Assembly (NCBI RefSeq): GCF_900188245.1
Contig: NZ_FZOK01000001.1
Location: 310,001 to 374,000 of the forward strand
From: Belliella buryatensis
GTDB lineage: Bacteria; Bacteroidota; Bacteroidia; Cytophagales; Cyclobacteriaceae
Direction: 5' to 3'
DNA length: 64,000 nucleotides
Positions 60,598-64,000 of the stretch are shown piece by piece. Within the stretch, counting starts at the first letter, position 1; every line of letters begins with the position of its first letter. The translations under genes were made by a program, and so were the position numbers. The notes below the pieces were generated by a model. That model was not told where the DNA came from, made no database searches, and saw only the letters and a list, made by a program, of their open reading frames with translations.

Positions 60598-62712
60598 ATG
60601 GACCAATTTGTCATTAAAAGAAATGGAGAGTATGCTCCATTTGAGCCCTTTAAAATAGAAGATGCACTAATCAAAGCATTTAAAAGTGTGCATCAACACT
60701 ATCATTCCCTCACCTATAATAAAGTCCTCCAACATTTAGAATCCAAAACCACTTGGGCTGTAGAAGAAATTCAAGACATCATTGAAAAAGAGCTCTATGC
60801 ATTTGGATATTTTGATGTCATGCGCTCCTTTATGCTCTACAGGCATACCCGCAAAATGCAAAGGGAACATGTGGACGGACTCAATGAAGATACAACCTAC
60901 GTGGACAGCACGCAGGCCATCGAAGAATACATCCATCAAACCGACTGGCGCATCAATGCCAACGCCAATACTTCCTACTCCAATGCAGGACTAGTCAATA
61001 ATGTGGCAGGAAAAATCATTGCCAATTACTGGCTCGATAAGGTTTACAGCAAGGAAGAAGGCTACGCCCACCGCAATGGAGACATTCATATCCATGATCT
61101 GGATTGTCTGACAGGATACTGCGCAGGTTGGAGTTTGAGGGTTTTGCTCAATGAAGGTTTCAATGGCGTAAGAGGCAGGGTGGAAAGCAGACCTCCCTCC
61201 CATTTTAGAGAGGCACTTGGTCAAATGGCCAATTTCCTTGGAATCCTGCAAAGCGAATGGGCAGGTGCACAGGCCTTCAGTTCCTTTGATACTTATCTGG
61301 CGCCCTATGTTTTCAAAAACCAACTTTCCCAAAAAGATGTAGAAAAAGCCATCCGCTCCTTTGTCTACAACCTCAATGTACCTGCCCGATGGGGACAGTC
61401 TCCTTTTACCAATATTACTTTGGATTGGGTAGTTCCGGAGGACTTAAAAGATCAGATTCCCACCAAAAATGACATCCATTTGTTCAAATTTATCCAAGAT
61501 GAAAATCTACTGGAAATCGCCAAAAGCAGAGGTGTAAACAGCTTGGAAGATTTGAGCTACAAGTATTTTCAAAAGGAAATGAACATGATCAACAAGGCCT
61601 ACTACACTGTGATGACAGAAGGTGATGCCAATGCTCAGCCGTTTACTTTTCCCATTCCTACCGTCAACATCACAGAAGATTTCGATTGGTATGGAGAAAA
61701 CACCGACCTTTTGTTCGAAAATACCGCCAAAATCGGTTCTTCATATTTTCAAAATTTCATTGGAAGCCAATACACCTTCGATGAATCGGGTAATAAGGTT
61801 AAAAACCCAAATGCTTACAAACCCAATGCTGTTCGAAGCATGTGTTGCAGACTGCAACTGGATCTGAGAGAACTACTTAAAAGGGGAAATGGACTTTTTG
61901 GCTCGGCTGAGATGACCGGAAGCATTGGAGTAGTCACCATCAATATGGCAAGGTTAGGCTATATCTACAAAGGAAACTTAGAAGGACTTTACCAACGGTT
62001 GGATCATCTTTTGGAAATAGCCAAATCCACCCTAGAGAAGAAGAGACAATTTATCCAAGAGATGTATGATAGGGGTCTTTTCCCCTATACCAAAAGGTAC
62101 CTTCCCCACTTCCGAAATCACTTCAGCACCATCGGTGTCAATGGCATCAATGAAATGATCCTCAATTTCACCGACGGTGTGGATGATCTCACCTTTGACT
62201 CAGGACAAAAATTGGCGGCTGATATCCTAGAATATATACGGGGGAAGATGAAAGTCTATCAGGAAGCAACTGGAAACCTTTATAACCTTGAAGCCACCCC
62301 AGCAGAAGGCACTACTTACAGGTTTGCGAAGGAAGACAAAAAACGCTTTGATGACATCATTCAGGCTGGAATGGAGGAAAACATCTACTATACCAATTCC
62401 TCGCAGATTCCTGTAGACCACACCGATGATCCATTCGAGGCATTGATGCTACAGGATGATCTCCAATGCAAATACACAGGAGGCACGGTACTCCACCTGT
62501 ATATGCGGGAAAAAGTATCTTCAGCAGAGGCTTGCCGAAACTTGGTCAAAAAAGTACTCTCCAATTTTAAGTTGCCTTACATAACAGTCACCCCCATATT
62601 CAGCATCTGCCCGGTACATGGCTACCTCAACGGTGAACATGAATTCTGTCCAAAATGCGATGACATCCTATTAGATAATTTAAACCAAAATCAACATAAT
62701 CATGCAAACTGA
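60598..62712 (+). CDS. nrdD: Anaerobic (class III) ribonucleoside-triphosphate reductase, large part
   Basis: Makes deoxyribonucleotides without oxygen. An ATP-cone (VIKRNGEYAPFEPFKIEDAL, residues 3-90) precedes the barrel. The active-site cysteines lie in MCCRLQLD near residue 413, and a zinc site CPVHGYLNGEHEFCPKC is at 678-694. In typical NrdD the glycyl-radical loop follows this zinc site; here the frame stops after NQNQHNHAN. The loop is instead in a separate overlapping gene at 62702. It is divergent from the nnrS-like gene with shared operators. Confidence 0.93.
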   Translation: MDQFVIKRNGEYAPFEPFKIEDALIKAFKSVHQHYHSLTYNKVLQHLESKTTWAVEEIQDIIEKELYAFGYFDVMRSFMLYRHTRKMQREHVDGLNEDTTYVDSTQAIEEYIHQTDWRINANANTSYSNAGLVNNVAGKIIANYWLDKVYSKEEGYAHRNGDIHIHDLDCLTGYCAGWSLRVLLNEGFNGVRGRVESRPPSHFREALGQMANFLGILQSEWAGAQAFSSFDTYLAPYVFKNQLSQKDVEKAIRSFVYNLNVPARWGQSPFTNITLDWVVPEDLKDQIPTKNDIHLFKFIQDENLLEIAKSRGVNSLEDLSYKYFQKEMNMINKAYYTVMTEGDANAQPFTFPIPTVNITEDFDWYGENTDLLFENTAKIGSSYFQNFIGSQYTFDESGNKVKNPNAYKPNAVRSMCCRLQLDLRELLKRGNGLFGSAEMTGSIGVVTINMARLGYIYKGNLEGLYQRLDHLLEIAKSTLEKKRQFIQEMYDRGLFPYTKRYLPHFRNHFSTIGVNGINEMILNFTDGVDDLTFDSGQKLAADILEYIRGKMKVYQEATGNLYNLEATPAEGTTYRFAKEDKKRFDDIIQAGMEENIYYTNSSQIPVDHTDDPFEALMLQDDLQCKYTGGTVLHLYMREKVSSAEACRNLVKKVLSNFKLPYITVTPIFSICPVHGYLNGEHEFCPKCDDILLDNLNQNQHNHAN

Positions 62713-62872
62713 AATCAAAGAACCCCAAACCGAAAACTTACTTTCCAAATATGAAGACAAAAGGACGAAATGTCTGGTATATACTCGGGTCATGGGTTAC
62801 CACAGACCTGTAGAAAGTTTTAACATTGGCAAAAAAGGGGAGCACAAACAGAGAATTCATTTCAAAGAATAA
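62702..62872 (+). CDS. Separate glycyl-radical segment of NrdD
   Basis: A 56-residue gene too short for routine ORF calls. MQTEIKEPQTENLL is followed by CLVYTRVMGYHRPVESFNIG and a GKKGEHKQRIHF tail. RVMGY matches the RVxGY radical loop of class III reductases, so Gly32 would be the radical-bearing residue. Its ATG overlaps the last 11 bases of nrdD in a different frame, so translation is coupled. The activase nrdG starts 5 bases after its stop. A natural split is favoured over a mutation because it has its own good start and sound neighbours. Confidence 0.85.
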   Translation: MQTEIKEPQTENLLSKYEDKRTKCLVYTRVMGYHRPVESFNIGKKGEHKQRIHFKE

Positions 62873-62877
62873 TCTTT

Positions 62878-63555
62878 ATGGTCAAAAAGCTAATTTACAG
62901 TATCACCCCATTTACGCTTTTGGATTATCCAGATCATACAGCCTGCATCCTTTGGTTTGCGGGCTGTAATATGCGTTGTAGCTATTGCTATAATCCTGAA
63001 ATCGTCACGGGAAAAGGGAAGATCGGTTTCGATGCAGTAATCAGCTTTTTAGAAAAAAGGAAAAACCTGCTTGATGGTGTTGTCTTCAGCGGAGGAGAGT
63101 GCACGATGCACAAAGACCTACCTTACTATGCCTCAGAAGTAAAGCGTTTGGGGATGAAAGTCAAGATAGATACCAATGGAAGCCGTCCTCATGTCCTCGA
63201 AGAATTACTTCAAGAAGGTTTGGTGGATTATGTAGCGCTGGATTTCAAATCTTTACAAGAAGATTTTGAAAGCATCACCCAATCTGATTTTTTTGAGCAG
63301 TTTAAAGAAAGTCTGGAGGTTTTAAAAGGGTACGATGTTCCATTTGAAATAAGGACAACTGTCCATTCTAATTTGATCAACACAGAAAAGCTTTCGAAAA
63401 TGGCTAGTTTCCTTCGTGACCAAGGCTACAAAGGCAAATATTATTTACAACACTTTGTAAGCGAAAAAGAAACAATCAGGATCTTACCTTACAGCAAAAA
63501 ACCAAACTTGGCATTCACTGATTATCCTGAATTAGAAATGGTCTGGCGAAATTGA
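62878..63555 (+). CDS. nrdG: Anaerobic ribonucleotide reductase activating protein
   Basis: Radical-SAM enzyme that generates the glycyl radical on NrdD. The 225 residues carry the radical-SAM cluster CNMRCSYC (CxxxCxxC) at 34-41, and SGGE in VVFSGGECTM. It is longer than the shortest NrdG proteins, of the wide-range type. Its ATG is 5 bases after the small glycyl-radical gene, completing a three-gene unit. A repeat-rich spacer follows. Confidence 0.92.
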   Translation: MVKKLIYSITPFTLLDYPDHTACILWFAGCNMRCSYCYNPEIVTGKGKIGFDAVISFLEKRKNLLDGVVFSGGECTMHKDLPYYASEVKRLGMKVKIDTNGSRPHVLEELLQEGLVDYVALDFKSLQEDFESITQSDFFEQFKESLEVLKGYDVPFEIRTTVHSNLINTEKLSKMASFLRDQGYKGKYYLQHFVSEKETIRILPYSKKPNLAFTDYPELEMVWRN

Positions 63556-63605
63556 GGATTTTACTTACCCCTGAAGCTTCGCTCCACATTCTAACTTTGC
63601 TCCTA

Positions 63606-63719
63606 GAAATTTGCAATTTCGAGGACAGATAAAAGGAATTTTTAATTCCGTTCTACCCTGTCCTGGATAAAAGGATTTCAAATCCTCTTTATCTAGGTTC
63701 GGGATTGCAAATCCCGAAC
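63606..63719. repeat. Array of four REP-like palindromes
   Basis: Four AT-centred palindromes in 115 bases: GAAATTTGCAATTTC (63606-63620), GGAATTTTTAATTCC (63635-63649), AGGATTTCAAATCCT (63672-63686) and TTCGGGATTGCAAATCCCGAA (63698-63718). The last core recurs partly at 63726-63735. The series GnnATTTGCAATnnC looks like one repeat family with drifting ends. Confidence 0.7.
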
Positions 63720-63860
63720 AGCCAAAATCCCGAACAGCTAAAAAAATGATTTCAATAAGTCTGGCAGCATTTAATTACCACTAATGTATTTTCCGTTTTT
63801 TAGGGAACGATTCAAAAAGTCTTTAACTTGTTCATGCAAATGTGAATTAAAACTATTCCA

Positions 63861-64000
63861 ATGCTTCAAGACCAGTTTCAACGCAAGCACGATTACCTTA
63901 GAATATCCCTGACAGACAGCTGCAATTTCCGCTGTAGCTATTGCATGCCTGAAGAGGATATTCAGAGCATGCCTAATGCGCACCTGATGCAGCCGGATGA
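63861..64000 (+). CDS. moaA: GTP 3',8-cyclase MoaA, 3' end outside window
   Basis: First step of molybdenum-cofactor synthesis, a radical-SAM enzyme. The visible 46 residues read [20 protein letters not shown] then [13 protein letters not shown], the MoaA signature with the CxxxCxxC cluster motif. ATG at 63861; the frame runs off the right edge. It follows the anaerobic reductase genes after a repeat-filled spacer, suggesting molybdoenzyme-based anaerobic metabolism nearby. Confidence 0.93.
   Translation, partial: MLQDQFQRKHDYLRISLTDSCNFRCSYCMPEEDIQSMPNAHLMQPD

Overview
The window looks like a chromosome segment of a low-GC, gliding-type Bacteroidota, most likely Cytophagales and close to Cyclobacteriaceae (Algoriphagus or Belliella-like). 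This is inferred from a GldH lipoprotein next to a RicT/PSP1 gene, a 7TM LytS-type kinase with a LytTR regulator, many lipoproteins with a short Cys lipobox, families such as DUF4136, DUF547, DUF4268 and SirB1-type transglutaminase, and a few TAnnTTTG-like -7 elements. No rRNA, tRNA, CRISPR array, integrase or intact transposase gene was recognised. Both edges cut genes: an N-acetylmuramoyl-L-alanine amidase on the left and moaA on the right.

Layout. 0-24.6 kb is mostly housekeeping: cell-wall amidase, acyl-CoA carboxylase beta, penicillin-acylase-like hydrolase, aconitase, a lipoprotein MsrA-MsrB fusion, a Sfp-type phosphopantetheinyl transferase, an operon-like run of WD40, DivIVA-domain, folB, ChaN-like and DUF4268 genes, three lipoproteins (one with a VWA domain), and a LytS/LytTR two-component pair. 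24.6-28.8 kb is an accessory patch: REP-like palindromes, a purine/pyrimidine minisatellite-like tract, copies of a short inverted-repeat (MITE-like) element, a hairpin-bounded gene resembling an integron cassette, a DUF1016/YhcG nuclease gene and a duplicated 3' end of a glycosyltransferase gene. 28.8-34.7 kb is a compact set, partly overlapping, of two family-2 glycosyltransferases, a membrane 4Fe-4S protein, an FAD/NAD(P) oxidoreductase and a DUF547 protein. It may be an undescribed redox-linked glycan or lipid pathway.

34.7-54.4 kb returns to conserved genes: rhodanese, Crp/Fnr regulator, HSDR_N-type nuclease domain, DUF4136 lipoprotein, metallophosphatase, manC and kdsD (surface sugars), recQ, purD, ricT, gldH, a 1313-residue superfamily-1 helicase, SDR, Pr6Pr membrane protein and rlmD. 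54.4-64 kb holds thiL, methylmalonyl-CoA epimerase, a fasciclin lipoprotein, a fatty-acid-hydroxylase-family protein, an Rrf2 regulator with three candidate Fe-S cysteines, a HEPN/MNT toxin-antitoxin pair, an NnrS-like membrane protein, and the anaerobic ribonucleotide reductase genes nrdD and nrdG, then moaA.

Genes working together. At least four near-identical palindromes of the form AAGAT-N6-ATCTT lie upstream of the fasciclin gene, the Rrf2 gene itself, the HEPN/MNT pair and in the divergent nnrS-like/nrdD region. They suggest a local low-oxygen or nitrosative-stress regulon. The glycyl-radical end of NrdD is encoded by a separate 56-codon overlapping gene. One copy of the MITE-like element sits inside one copy of the duplicated glycosyltransferase segment and is absent from the other, so the window contains its own empty site.
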